The notes below the pieces were generated by a model. The model did no database searches, was not told the origin of the DNA, and was given only the letters and a program-made list of their open reading frames with translations. The translations under genes and the position numbers were made by a program. Positions 9,446 to 17,022 of a DNA stretch of 21,289 bases are shown here, in pieces. Every line of letters starts with the position of its first letter. Position 1 is the first letter of the stretch. Origin of the DNA: Vicinamibacteria bacterium (lineage in GTDB: Bacteria; Acidobacteriota; Vicinamibacteria; Vicinamibacterales; 2-12-FULL-66-21); contig JAICSD010000013.1 of NCBI GenBank assembly GCA_025937075.1, positions 1 through 21,289 on the forward strand. Direction: 5' to 3'.

Positions 9446-10030
9446 TCATCCGTTGAGCACCGAGCGCTCCACCAGTTCGCAGATGACGTGCAGCAGCGTC
9501 CGGTGGACCTCCTGCACGCGCGCCGTGTTCTCGTCCGGCACGTTCACGTGAATATCGGCCGCGGCGCCGACGCGGCCGCCGTCGCGCCCGGTCAGCGCGA
9601 TCGTCTTCAGCTTCCGCTGGCGCGCGGCCTGCAATCCGGCGACGATGTTCGGCGATTCGCCGCTCGTGGAGATGCCGAACGCCACGTCGCCGGGCCGCCC
9701 CACTGCCTCGATCTGCCGCGCGAACACCTGCTTGAACGAGTAGTCGTTGGCGATGCTCGTCAGGATGCTCGTATCCGTCGTCAATGCAATGGCGGGAAGC
9801 GCCGCGCGCTCCCGCATGAACCGTCCGACCAGCTCCGCGGCCGTGTGCTGCGAGTCCGACGCGGAGCCGCCGTTGCCGAAGATGAGCAGCGTGCGGCCCG
9901 CACCCAGCGCCTCCGCGACGGCCTGGGCGGCGACCAGCGTCGGTCCCAGGTTGTGCCGGACGCGATCGTGCAGCGCGATGGCCGCCGCAAACACGCTGTC
10001 GGCGAGCTGCGCCGCGTCTCGTGCGGGCAC
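9446..10030 (-). CDS. gmhA: Sedoheptulose-7-phosphate isomerase, GmhA type
   Basis: SIS-fold protein of 194 residues, the GmhA family size. It would convert D-sedoheptulose 7-phosphate to D-glycero-D-manno-heptose 7-phosphate, the first step to ADP-heptose for LPS core, in the cytosol. Motifs: FGNGGSASDSQHTAAELVGRF (residues 51-71) and ISTSGESPN (120-128). Key residues of the GmhA zinc/catalytic site are present with correct spacing: His62 and Glu66 (HxxxE), and Gln173 and His181 (eight apart, in QEVHRTLLH). This separates it from the catalytically different DiaA-type SIS proteins, although DiaA-like function cannot be fully excluded. It starts at GTG 10030, 4 bp after the nuoC stop. An unusual member of a nuo operon. 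Confidence 0.9.
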   Translation of the reverse strand: MPARDAAQLADSVFAAAIALHDRVRHNLGPTLVAAQAVAEALGAGRTLLIFGNGGSASDSQHTAAELVGRFMRERAALPAIALTTDTSILTSIANDYSFKQVFARQIEAVGRPGDVAFGISTSGESPNIVAGLQAARQRKLKTIALTGRDGGRVGAAADIHVNVPDENTARVQEVHRTLLHVICELVERSVLNG

Positions 10031-10034
10031 TCGC

Positions 10035-10607
10035 CTACTCCTGCGGTCCCCGCTCCCGCCCGGCGCGCACGTTCTTCGCGAACTCCTGCGGCGTCAGCTG
10101 CAGGGGTTCGTACACCTTCGGCGTCATCTTGATCTGGACCGGATAGTCCTTCCGGGCCGGATGCCCTTCCCAGTCCTCGGGCATCAGGATGCGCCGCATG
10201 TCCGGATTGCCGTCGAAGTGCACGCCGAACATGTCCCAGACCTCGCGCTCCGCCCATGCCATCGCTGGCCACACGCCGGAAATCGTCGGCAGCACGGGAT
10301 CGTCGCCGCGGACGCGGACCTTGACGCGCAGCCGCTTGGGCGCGTCGCCATACCCGCCGACACCGAAGGACGAGAGATGGACGACGACCTCGTATCGCGG
10401 CTCGCGCGGCATGAAATCCACGGCCGTCATGTCGGCGGCGAAGACGAACTTCAGCTCCGGCCGATCGCGCAGCTCGCGACAGACCTCGACGAGCTGCTCG
10501 CGGGCGACGTAGATCGTGGGCATCCCGTCGGCCGCGTCCACAGGCTCGACCGCGCCTTCGGGGAACGGCCCCTTCAGAGCGTCCGCGATCTCGCTACTCG
10601 CTGTCAT
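10035..10607 (-). CDS. nuoC: NADH-quinone oxidoreductase subunit C (30 kDa)
   Basis: Peripheral-arm subunit that packs against NuoD, 190 residues. The family signature [20 protein letters not shown] followed by [19 protein letters not shown] is fully conserved at residues ~115-155. The N-terminal domain ([29 protein letters not shown]) is as expected. ATG 10607 overlaps the nuoB stop by 4 bp (ATGA); longer in-frame forms would extend across nuoB and are shadows. NuoC and NuoD are neighbours or fused in most organisms; here gmhA separates them. Confidence 0.96.
   Translation of the reverse strand: MTASSEIADALKGPFPEGAVEPVDAADGMPTIYVAREQLVEVCRELRDRPELKFVFAADMTAVDFMPREPRYEVVVHLSSFGVGGYGDAPKRLRVKVRVRGDDPVLPTISGVWPAMAWAEREVWDMFGVHFDGNPDMRRILMPEDWEGHPARKDYPVQIKMTPKVYEPLQLTPQEFAKNVRAGRERGPQE
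10038..10042 (-). promoter_or_regulatory. Ribosome binding site of gmhA
   Basis: AGGAG on the minus strand, 7 nt before GTG 10030, overlapping the last codons of nuoC. It supports the GTG start and shows that gmhA is read from the nuo transcript. Confidence 0.65.
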
Positions 10608-11068
10608 GCGCTCATCTTCATCTGGTCGATCTTGCGTTGCAGCTGGACGATTCCGTAGATGAGCGATTCGGGACGCGGCGGGCAGCCGGGCACGAAGACA
10701 TCCACCGGGACGATCTGATCGACGCCCTGCACGAGCGCGTAGTTGTCGAAGACGCCGCCGATCGACGCGCACGCGCCCATCGAGATCACGTACTTGGGCT
10801 CGGGCATCTGGTCGTAGATGCGGCGAAGGACCGGCGCCATCTTCCGCGAGAGGCGTCCGGCGACGATCATCAGGTCGGACTGCCGCGGCGATCCGCGAAA
10901 GACCTCCGCACCGAAGCGCGCGATGTCGTACCGCGACGCGCTCATCGCCATCATCTCGATCGCACAACACGCGAGCCCGAAGGTCACGGGCCAGATCGAG
11001 GAGCGGCGCGCCCACTGCACCATCTTCTCGACCGTTGTCGTCAGTACAGGGATTTCAAGTTCAGGCAT
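10604..11068 (-). CDS. nuoB: NADH-quinone oxidoreductase subunit B ([4Fe-4S] N2)
   Basis: Carries cluster N2, the last iron-sulfur cluster, which reduces quinone. 154 residues from ATG 11068. The N2 ligands are evident: adjacent cysteines in [10 protein letters not shown], a third in [10 protein letters not shown] and a fourth in [11 protein letters not shown]. The N-terminus [20 protein letters not shown] is ordinary. Longer in-frame starts would read back through the GC-rich repeat and give low-complexity Arg/Pro/Gly sequence, so I reject them. It overlaps nuoC by 4 bp and is 112 bp from nuoA. Confidence 0.97.
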   Translation of the reverse strand: MPELEIPVLTTTVEKMVQWARRSSIWPVTFGLACCAIEMMAMSASRYDIARFGAEVFRGSPRQSDLMIVAGRLSRKMAPVLRRIYDQMPEPKYVISMGACASIGGVFDNYALVQGVDQIVPVDVFVPGCPPRPESLIYGIVQLQRKIDQMKMSA

Positions 11069-11082
11069 GATGTCGTGATTTG

Positions 11083-11162
11083 CCGGGGGGCTTCGCCCCG
11101 CCGGACCCCCCATCGCCGTCGCTCGCGGGGGCCCCGGGGACCGCCCCGCTCCGCTCCGGCGG
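11083..11162 (-). repeat. GC-rich palindromic repeat (family 1), copy in nuoA-nuoB gap
   Basis: Second copy of the element at 4259-4333, same orientation, with an extra ~5 bp (GGGAC region) after GGGGGCCCCG. Nearly all other positions match. It overlaps another hairpin at 11156-11178 (CCGGCGG-9 nt-CCGCCGG), which begins 2 nt after the nuoA stop codon in the direction of transcription. Neither stem is followed by a U-run. The two structures fill most of the 112-bp nuoA-nuoB gap. Confidence 0.8.
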
Positions 11163-11180
11163 CGCGGCAGGCCGCCGGGA

Positions 11181-11546
11181 TCAACCGCGCGCGCGCCCCC
11201 AATCCAGAACGCCCTTGCGCCACACGTAGATGTAGCCCGCCAGCAGGATCGCGAAGAACACAATGAGCTGGATGAACCCCGTCCAGCGAAGCTCGCGAAT
11301 CGCCATGGCCCAGGGATACAGGAACGCCACCTCGATGTCGAAGAGCAGGAAGATCATCGCCACGAGGTAGAACTTGACGGGATGGCGCTCGCGGGCGTCG
11401 CCCACGGGCGGCATGCCGCATTCGTAGGGCGCCAGCTTTTCAGGCGTGGGGCGTTTGGGGCCGACCAGCTTCGAGAGGCCGATGTTGACCACCGCGAAGC
11501 CGGCGCCCAACCCGATCATGATAAGGATAGGAAGCCAGCCGTGCAT
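11181..11546 (-). CDS. nuoA: NADH-quinone oxidoreductase subunit A
   Basis: Three-helix membrane subunit, 121 residues, first gene of the operon. Helix 1 is at residues ~5-27; the conserved loop [20 protein letters not shown] contains the family cysteine; helix 2 carries [15 protein letters not shown] with its buried acidic pair; helix 3 is [18 protein letters not shown]. The ATG at 11546 lacks a clear ribosome binding site. The operon promoter must lie upstream, in the 137 bp shared with the divergent glycosyltransferase gene. Confidence 0.95.
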   Translation of the reverse strand: MHGWLPILIMIGLGAGFAVVNIGLSKLVGPKRPTPEKLAPYECGMPPVGDARERHPVKFYLVAMIFLLFDIEVAFLYPWAMAIRELRWTGFIQLIVFFAILLAGYIYVWRKGVLDWGRARG

Positions 11547-11683
11547 GCGCTTGTGAATCTTTTCTCAACCGTTCAACCCCCGAATGCTATCACAGTCGTT
11601 TGGCGGCGGACGACGACGGGCCGCGGACGACGCGGACTCACGCAGACGTCGGACGTGATGCGAGTTGCCCGCAGTAGGCCGTT
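11547..11683. other. Divergent intergenic region between nuoA and the glycosyltransferase gene
   Basis: Expected to hold the nuo operon promoter (minus) and possibly one for the glycosyltransferase (plus). I see only weak -10-like candidates, such as TAGCAT on the minus strand near 11588, without a convincing -35. The stretch 11600-11660 is GC-rich with several short copies of GGACGACG/GGACG. No terminator or riboswitch recognised. Confidence 0.4.
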
Positions 11684-13081
11684 ATGCGTCCGCTGACGAG
11701 CGGTTCGTACTCGAGCCGGGGTGTGAGGCGGAGCCCCACATTAGCGTGGTTCAGCCCGATGCCGCCATCGCGCTCCGGCGTGGCGGGCCGGAGCGCTGAG
11801 CTCGCGCCTGCGCTTCGCGCGCGTGGCTTCGAGATCGATGTCTACGAACAGGATTGTTCGCACGATTTCCCTCCGCGTCACATTCAGCATCCGTACGATC
11901 TGACCGTCTTTCAGTTCGGCAATTCCTCGCACCACGACTTCGTCTGGCCGTACGCGCTCCGCTACCCGGGTCTGGTTGTGCTGCACGACACCCGGCTGCA
12001 CCACGCGCGAGCCGCGGCGCTCCTGCGCGAACGTCGTGCCGCCGACTATCGTGCGGAGTTCGCGTGGAATCATCCCGCCGTCAGCGCCGACCTTGCGGAG
12101 CTGGCCGTTGCGGGAACGGACAGCGCGCTCTACTACGACTGGCCCATGGTGCGCGCGCTCATCGAGCGGTCGCGTGCCGTCGCGGTGCACGGCGACGGCG
12201 CGGCTGCGGATCTGCGGGAGACGCTCGGGCGCACGAGTCCCACGACCGTGCTCGACGATCGATTGCTCGTGATCCGGCTTGGTGAAGGCGACGCGTGGAG
12301 CGACGAACGGCGGCTCGCCGCGCGGCAGCGCCTGCGCGCGCGGTACGGCGTCGGCGACGACGAAGTCGTATTCGGCGTGTTCGGCGGACTCACGCCGGAG
12401 AAGCGGCTGCCCCAGATCCTCGCTGCGTTCCAGGCGCTTCCGCACACGCCGCGTGCGCGTCTGCTGCTCGCGGGCGCAGCTGCGGGGCATTTCGATCTGG
12501 CGGCGGCGATCGCGGCGCGCGAACTCGAAGGGCTGACGATCGTGACCGGTTACCTGACGTCCGACGAGGACCTCACCGCGCACCTGGCGGCATGCGACGT
12601 GAGCCTGAACCTGCGCTGGCCGACAGCTCGTGAGACCTCGGGACCGTGGCTGCGCGCGCTCGCGGCGGGGTTGCCGACGATCGTCACCGATCTGGCGCAC
12701 CAGGGGGACGTGCCGTCGCTGGATCCGCGCACGTGGACGGTGAATGCTGCGGGAATCCGGGATCCGGGGTCCGTCACGATCGCGATCGACGTCCTCGACG
12801 AAGATCATTCGCTGCGCCTGGCGGTGCGGCGCCTACTGAGGGATGGCGATCTTCGAGCGCAGCTCGGCGCGAATGCGCGTGAATGGTGGCAGCGCGAACA
12901 CTCCGTCGACGTGATGGTCGACGACTACGTCCGCGTCATTCACGCCGCCGCCGCGCGTCCCGTGCCCGATATCGATCTCCCCGCGCACATGGCGCCGGCG
13001 GGCACACGTCTGCTCCGCGAGCTGAGCGCACCGTTTGGCGACGCGGTTACTGGACGTATCCGAGGGATTTCAGGCGCTTGA
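11684..13081 (+). CDS. GT4-like glycosyltransferase, specificity unknown
   Basis: Two-domain (GT-B) glycosyltransferase, up to 465 residues. The N-terminal domain opens with LAWFSPMPPSRSGVAGRSAE, a typical acceptor-side glycine loop of GT4 enzymes. The C-terminal domain shows VFGVFGGLTPEKRLPQILAAF, RARLLLAGAA, the TIVTGYLTSDEDLTAHLAACDV block, and RETSGPWLRALAAGLPTIVTD, which aligns with the donor-binding EX7E motif; the second Glu position appears to be Ala. The start is uncertain: ATG 11684 gives a 21-residue leader before LAWFSP, while an in-frame GTG at 11723 gives MRRSPTLAWFSP, closer to the family. No neighbour tells the substrate; a role in surface glycan synthesis is inferred. Its 3' end overlaps the convergent sulfatase-fold gene by 35 bp. 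Confidence 0.82.
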   Translation: MRPLTSGSYSSRGVRRSPTLAWFSPMPPSRSGVAGRSAELAPALRARGFEIDVYEQDCSHDFPPRHIQHPYDLTVFQFGNSSHHDFVWPYALRYPGLVVLHDTRLHHARAAALLRERRAADYRAEFAWNHPAVSADLAELAVAGTDSALYYDWPMVRALIERSRAVAVHGDGAAADLRETLGRTSPTTVLDDRLLVIRLGEGDAWSDERRLAARQRLRARYGVGDDEVVFGVFGGLTPEKRLPQILAAFQALPHTPRARLLLAGAAAGHFDLAAAIAARELEGLTIVTGYLTSDEDLTAHLAACDVSLNLRWPTARETSGPWLRALAAGLPTIVTDLAHQGDVPSLDPRTWTVNAAGIRDPGSVTIAIDVLDEDHSLRLAVRRLLRDGDLRAQLGANAREWWQREHSVDVMVDDYVRVIHAAAARPVPDIDLPAHMAPAGTRLLRELSAPFGDAVTGRIRGISGA

Positions 13082-14456
13082 GCACTCGCGGCGGAATCGG
13101 CGCGAACTGCCCCTGCACGGCTTCACCGGTCTTGACGGCGCCGGCGAGAATCTGCGTCAGGCGATCCCGCATCTCGATCGTTCTCGCCATATCCTGTGCG
13201 GCGAGATTGTGCTGTTCGTGCGCGTCCGCCTCGAGATTGAACAATTCATGCGCGCCTTGCAGGTTCGAGATGAACTTCCAGTCCCGCGTGCGGAGCGCGT
13301 AGCGTTGACCCACCAGCTCGGCGTACGCGTATCGCTCACCGCGCGAGCGGCGCATGAGCACGCTCCAGATATCTTCGCCATGAAGGCGGGCCGGCGCGCG
13401 TCCGCCGGCGCGCGCGACGAGGGTCGGCATCAGATCGACCGATTGCGTCTGAGCCTCGACGAAGCCGGGTGTCAGGCCGGGCGCCTTGACGATCAAGGGA
13501 ACCCGCAGCATCTCGTCGTACAGCGTGTGGTTGTGCTCGAATCCTCCGTGATCGAAGAACTCCTCACCGTGATCCGCGGTGACGACGACAACGGCGTTGT
13601 CCCACATTCCGCGCTCTCGAAGACGAGCGAAGAACGCGCCGACGGCGGTGTCGGCCTCGTAGATGTCCGCGTCGTACAGCGCCTCGAGCACATGCGCGTC
13701 GTTCGTGGCGACGCCGGGCGCGAGCCACGAATACATGGCCTCAGGGGGCGCCAGCAGCGGAGGACGGCGGGGCGGAAACAGAGCACGGGCGCGCGGGCCG
13801 GGTGCGTACGGCGAGTGCGGCTCCATCAGATGCACCCACAGGAACACGGGCCGGCGTCGATCGCGAGCCGCCAGCAACTCCAGCGCCCGCGCGAGCGCGA
13901 CATCCGCGGGCGTCAGCGTCTGGTGCTCGTCGGCCAGGAACTCGTAGTGCGAAAAGCCCTGCGCGAAACCGAAGGCCGACTGCAGAAACGGGTTGGTCGC
14001 GATCCCGAGCGTCTCGTATCCTGCCTGCGCGAGGCATTCCGCGAGCGTGGTCAGACCGTCGTCGAGCACGTCCGTCACGGGAAGCGACCCTTCGATGTCG
14101 CCCGACATCACCGACGAGAAATCGCGCGACGTCGTGAACGCCTTGTGAGCCGTTGGGAACAGCCCGGTGAAGAGGGACGCGATCGACGCTTTCGTGTACG
14201 GCGCCTGCGCGATGTGATCGCGCACGACCACCGCCTCACGCGCGAAGGCGTCGAGGTTCGGCGAGGTCGGCCGGTCGTACCCGTATACTCCGAGGTGATC
14301 GGCGCGCAGCGCGTCGACGGTGACGAGGACGATATCGGGTGGCGGGCGTCGGCTGGAAGAACCGGTTGACCGGCGGCAGCCGGCGGAACATGTCAACGCA
14401 CAACAGATGATCGCGAGCAGCGCGAACCGCCGCGCGTCAACGAATTGACAAGCCAA
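13047..14456 (-). CDS. Sulfatase/alkaline-phosphatase-fold lipoprotein with Thr at nucleophile position
   Basis: 469 residues. The N-terminus has a hydrophobic signal ending SAGC (Cys27), a plausible lipobox, so probably a periplasm-facing lipoprotein. The catalytic core follows: IVLVTVDALRADHLGVYGY (residues 42-60, first metal Asp48), APYTKASIASLFTG (85-98), HLMEPHSPY (209-217), and VVTADHGEEFFDHGGFEHNH (291-310, metal Asp295/His296). In true sulfatases the 85-98 segment carries CxPxR, whose Cys becomes formylglycine. Here the aligned residue is Thr88 and the Pro and Arg are missing, as in phospho- or phosphoglycerol-transferase relatives using a Thr nucleophile. I therefore call fold, not substrate. 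The C-terminus (RLKSLGYV) is typical of this bacterial subgroup. Its start is 36 bp from divergent thiS. Confidence 0.85.
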   Translation of the reverse strand: MACQFVDARRFALLAIICCALTCSAGCRRSTGSSSRRPPPDIVLVTVDALRADHLGVYGYDRPTSPNLDAFAREAVVVRDHIAQAPYTKASIASLFTGLFPTAHKAFTTSRDFSSVMSGDIEGSLPVTDVLDDGLTTLAECLAQAGYETLGIATNPFLQSAFGFAQGFSHYEFLADEHQTLTPADVALARALELLAARDRRRPVFLWVHLMEPHSPYAPGPRARALFPPRRPPLLAPPEAMYSWLAPGVATNDAHVLEALYDADIYEADTAVGAFFARLRERGMWDNAVVVVTADHGEEFFDHGGFEHNHTLYDEMLRVPLIVKAPGLTPGFVEAQTQSVDLMPTLVARAGGRAPARLHGEDIWSVLMRRSRGERYAYAELVGQRYALRTRDWKFISNLQGAHELFNLEADAHEQHNLAAQDMARTIEMRDRLTQILAGAVKTGEAVQGQFAPIPPRVLKRLKSLGYVQ

Positions 14457-14481
14457 GAGGCCGATCGTACGCTCCGGTTCA

Positions 14482-14488
14482 AGAAGGA
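14482..14488 (+). promoter_or_regulatory. Ribosome binding site of thiS
   Basis: The purine run AGAAGGA ends 4 nt before GTG 14493. It supports the short thiS start over the upstream in-frame ATG at 14445. Confidence 0.55.
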
Positions 14489-14492
14489 TTGG

Positions 14493-14729
14493 GTGACGAT
14501 TATACTGAACGGCGAGCCATATTCAGTCGACGACGTCGCGGCGGAGAGCAGCGCGCCGCCGAATGCCTCGTCGCTCACGATTGCAGGCCTCCTCTCGCGC
14601 CTCGAGATCGATCCCCGGCGCGTTGCCGTCGAGCGCAACTTCCTCGTGATAAAGCGCGCGGCATACGACACGACGCGGATTACCGAAGGGGACGAAATCG
14701 AGATCGTCAATTTCGTGGGTGGAGGCTGA
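14493..14729 (+). CDS. thiS: Sulfur carrier protein ThiS
   Basis: Ubiquitin-like sulfur carrier for the thiazole ring of thiamine. 78 residues from GTG 14493: starts [13 protein letters not shown] and ends VNFVGGG, the C-terminal Gly-Gly that is adenylated and thiocarboxylated. The middle contains [20 protein letters not shown] and RNFLVIKRA, matching the beta-grasp family. An in-frame ATG at 14445 would add 16 non-family residues and overlap the start of the divergent sulfatase-fold gene, so I prefer GTG. It precedes thiG by 34 bp. No thiF, thiH or thiO is in the window, so the sulfur loading and glycine/tyrosine oxidation genes must be elsewhere. Confidence 0.92.
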   Translation: MTIILNGEPYSVDDVAAESSAPPNASSLTIAGLLSRLEIDPRRVAVERNFLVIKRAAYDTTRITEGDEIEIVNFVGGG

Positions 14730-14763
14730 CCCTGAACCCTGTGAACTCTGCGAACCCCGAACC
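14730..14763 (+). repeat. Short imperfect tandem repeat between thiS and thiG
   Basis: The 34-bp spacer consists of about four degenerate ~9-bp units around GAACCC (ctgaaccc, tgtgaactc, tgcgaaccc, cgaacc). No ribosome binding site is evident in it. Function unknown; it may be a simple-sequence artefact. Confidence 0.4.
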
Positions 14764-15552
14764 ATGACCGACCTCTTCCTCATCGCCGACCGCCCGTTCC
14801 GATCCCGTCTTCTCATTGGAACCGGCAAGTATCCGACCAATCAGACGATGGCCGCCGCGCATGAGGCGTCCGGCGCCGAGATCGTCACCGTTGCCGTGCG
14901 GCGCGTGAACGTCACCGATCGATCGAAGGAGTCCTTGCTCGACTATATCGATCCCGAGCGGTACTTCATCCTGCCGAATACGGCGGCGTGCTACACGGCC
15001 GATGACGCGGTGCGCACGGCGCGGCTGGGGCGTGAAGCCGGCCTGTCGAACTGGGTGAAGCTCGAGGTCATCGGCGACGAGAAGACGCTCTTTCCCGACA
15101 ACGAGGCGCTGCTCGAGGCCACGCGCGCGCTCGTCCGCGAGGGCTTCGTCGTGCTCCCGTACACCAACGACGACCCCGTCGTCTGCCGCAAGCTCGAAGA
15201 TGCGGGGGCCGCGGCCGTCATGCCGCTCGGCGCCCCGATCGGCTCGGGCCTCGGCATCCAGAACCCGAACAACATCCGCATCATCAAGGAGCAGGCCCGC
15301 GTCCCCGTCATCGTCGACGCCGGGGTCGGCACGGCGTCCGATGCGACCGTCGCGATGGAGCTTGGCGCGGATGCGGTCCTCATGAACACGGCGATCGCGC
15401 TCGCGCAGGATCCGGTCTCGATGGCGCGCGCGATGAAGCTGAGCGTCGAAGCCGGCCGGCTCGCGTTTCTCGCCGGCCGCATCCCGCGCAAGTCCTACGC
15501 GTCGGCGAGCAGCCCGCTCGAGGGCGTCATCGCTTCGGCCGCGCGGTCCTGA
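14764..15552 (+). CDS. thiG: Thiazole synthase ThiG
   Basis: Condenses 1-deoxy-D-xylulose 5-phosphate, dehydroglycine and ThiS thiocarboxylate into the thiamine thiazole phosphate. (beta/alpha)8 barrel, 262 residues, normal length. Evidence: [16 protein letters not shown] (residues 14-29), [20 protein letters not shown], the Schiff-base lysine in [12 protein letters not shown] (Lys99), [15 protein letters not shown], and [23 protein letters not shown] 14764 gives the canonical [12 protein letters not shown] start; an upstream in-frame start (14719) lies inside thiS. The stop overlaps the next ATG by one base (TGATG), so the methyltransferase gene is translationally coupled to it. Confidence 0.97.
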   Translation: MTDLFLIADRPFRSRLLIGTGKYPTNQTMAAAHEASGAEIVTVAVRRVNVTDRSKESLLDYIDPERYFILPNTAACYTADDAVRTARLGREAGLSNWVKLEVIGDEKTLFPDNEALLEATRALVREGFVVLPYTNDDPVVCRKLEDAGAAAVMPLGAPIGSGLGIQNPNNIRIIKEQARVPVIVDAGVGTASDATVAMELGADAVLMNTAIALAQDPVSMARAMKLSVEAGRLAFLAGRIPRKSYASASSPLEGVIASAARS

Positions 15553-17006
15553 TGCCCGACGACCGCCCCGAGCCGCTCGAGCGCACGCTGGAGCGGCTCG
15601 ATCGCGAGCGTGACGAGGCGGATCGGCGCTACAACGAGGCGCTGACGAGGCTCGACGCGAGCGTCATGCGGCCGCCGGATCTGCCACATCCGCCGCCGTC
15701 CTACGACGAGCATCAGCTCCCCGCGCTCAACCAGTCCTGGGACGTTGCGTCGCCTCCGCAGGGCGGCTGGAAGCGGCGTCTCGCGGCCGTCCTCTGGCGC
15801 ATCGTCGCGCCGAGCCTGCGCAAGCAGACGGCGTTCAACTCGCAGCTCGTCGATCATCTCAATCGCAATGCTGCCGCGCATCGGGGGGCGGCGCGCGCGA
15901 TCGAGTCGACGCTCGCGCTCGTCCGCGACCAGGCGTCGGCCCTGACAGCGTTTCAGACGCACCTCATTCGGTATTTGCAGCAGATCACGGCATACACCGA
16001 CACACGCGACCGCCGCACGGCGGCCGACGCCCTGATTGTCAACGCGGCCGTCAACGGCGTCACCGACGATGTGGCGAAGCGCTGGGAATCCATGCGCGCG
16101 CGCGAACAGCGGTTCGATGCAAAGGTGTCAGCTTTGTCCGCCGCACACGACGAGCTGCGCACGCTCGCGGTCGTGTCGCAGCAGGCGTCGTTGACGATGA
16201 AGCGCGAGCTCGAGCAGCTCGTCGCGCGGAGCGCCACTTCCGCGCGCGAACAGGACGATCACGTAGCGCGGAACTTCAGTTCCGCGGCTGGCAGCACGGC
16301 GCGGCTCGCGTTCACCACGCCCCTGGACGCCTATAAGTACCTGGGCTTCGAAGATCAGTTCCGTGGCTCACAGGACGTCATCCGCGGGCGGCTCGAGAGC
16401 TATCTCCCGTACTTCGAGGGCGCGTCCGACGTCCTCGACGTCGGCTGCGGCCGGGGCGAGTTCCTCGATCTGCTCCAGTCCCGCGGCATCGCCGCGCGTG
16501 GCCTCGATCTCAATCACGAGATGGTGGAGCTCTGCCGCGCGCGAGGGCTCGACGTCTCCGAGGGTGACGTCGTGTCGTACCTCGACTCGCTGCCCGACGC
16601 GTCGTTAGGAGGATTGTTTGCCGCGCAGGTCGTCGAGCACCTTCAGCCGGCGTACTTGCTGCGCTTTCTCGAGCTCGCGTATCACAAGCTCCGCCCCGGC
16701 GCGCCGCTCGTGCTCGAGACGCTGAACCCGGCGTGCTGGGTGGCGTTCTTCGACAGCTTCATCCGCGATATCACGCACGTCTGGCCGCTGCATCCCGACA
16801 CGCTGCGGTATCTGGTGCTGGCGAGCGGCTTCAGCACGGCGCGCGTCGAATATCGCTCGCCGGTCGCAGCGGAGGACCGGCTGCAGACGATCGCTTCGGC
16901 GGATCCCGCGCAGGAGGAGTTCGTCGACGTCTTCAACCGGAACGTCGCCAGGCTGAATGAGCGGATGTTCACGAATCTGGATTACGCGGTGGTCGGAAAA
17001 CGCTGA
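15552..17006 (+). CDS. SAM-dependent methyltransferase with long helical N-terminus (O-antigen-modifying type)
   Basis: 484 residues. The first ~270 are charged and helical, with likely coiled-coil stretches (EPLERTLERLDRERDEADRR near 5-25; ALIVNAAVNGVTDDVAKRWE onward to ~235). The C-terminal half is a class I methyltransferase: DYxF-like lead-in YKYLGFEDQFRGSQDVIRGR, motif I VLDVGCGRGEFLDLL (~295-309), acidic strand-2 end in GLDLNHEMVELCRARGLDV, motif IV GGLFAAQVVEHLQPAYLLRF, and KLRPGAPLVLETLNPACWV. This architecture resembles methyltransferases in LPS and O-antigen clusters; WbdD, which caps O-polysaccharide, likewise joins a methyltransferase to a coiled coil. The acceptor is unknown. Coupled to thiG by TGATG; the functional link to thiamine synthesis is unclear and probably positional. 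Confidence 0.85.
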   Translation: MPDDRPEPLERTLERLDRERDEADRRYNEALTRLDASVMRPPDLPHPPPSYDEHQLPALNQSWDVASPPQGGWKRRLAAVLWRIVAPSLRKQTAFNSQLVDHLNRNAAAHRGAARAIESTLALVRDQASALTAFQTHLIRYLQQITAYTDTRDRRTAADALIVNAAVNGVTDDVAKRWESMRAREQRFDAKVSALSAAHDELRTLAVVSQQASLTMKRELEQLVARSATSAREQDDHVARNFSSAAGSTARLAFTTPLDAYKYLGFEDQFRGSQDVIRGRLESYLPYFEGASDVLDVGCGRGEFLDLLQSRGIAARGLDLNHEMVELCRARGLDVSEGDVVSYLDSLPDASLGGLFAAQVVEHLQPAYLLRFLELAYHKLRPGAPLVLETLNPACWVAFFDSFIRDITHVWPLHPDTLRYLVLASGFSTARVEYRSPVAAEDRLQTIASADPAQEEFVDVFNRNVARLNERMFTNLDYAVVGKR

Positions 17007-17022
17007 CACGCTGCATTAAACC

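Noticed and set aside
8071..9456. 461-codon plus-strand ORF opposite nuoD
   Set aside because: Shadow of nuoD; composition is repetitive Arg/Asp/Val/His with no recognisable motif.
11156..11178. Intrinsic terminator after nuoA
   Set aside because: A strong 7-bp hairpin is there, but no U-run follows and nuoB to nuoN must be transcribed through it; partial attenuation or stabilisation remains possible.
11069..11263. N-terminally extended NuoB (219 codons)
   Set aside because: The extension translates the GC-rich palindromic repeat and the end of nuoA; ATG 11068 gives the standard NuoB N-terminus.
13035..14369. 444-codon plus-strand ORF opposite the sulfatase-fold gene
   Set aside because: The minus frame has a lipoprotein signal and complete catalytic motifs; the plus frame has none.
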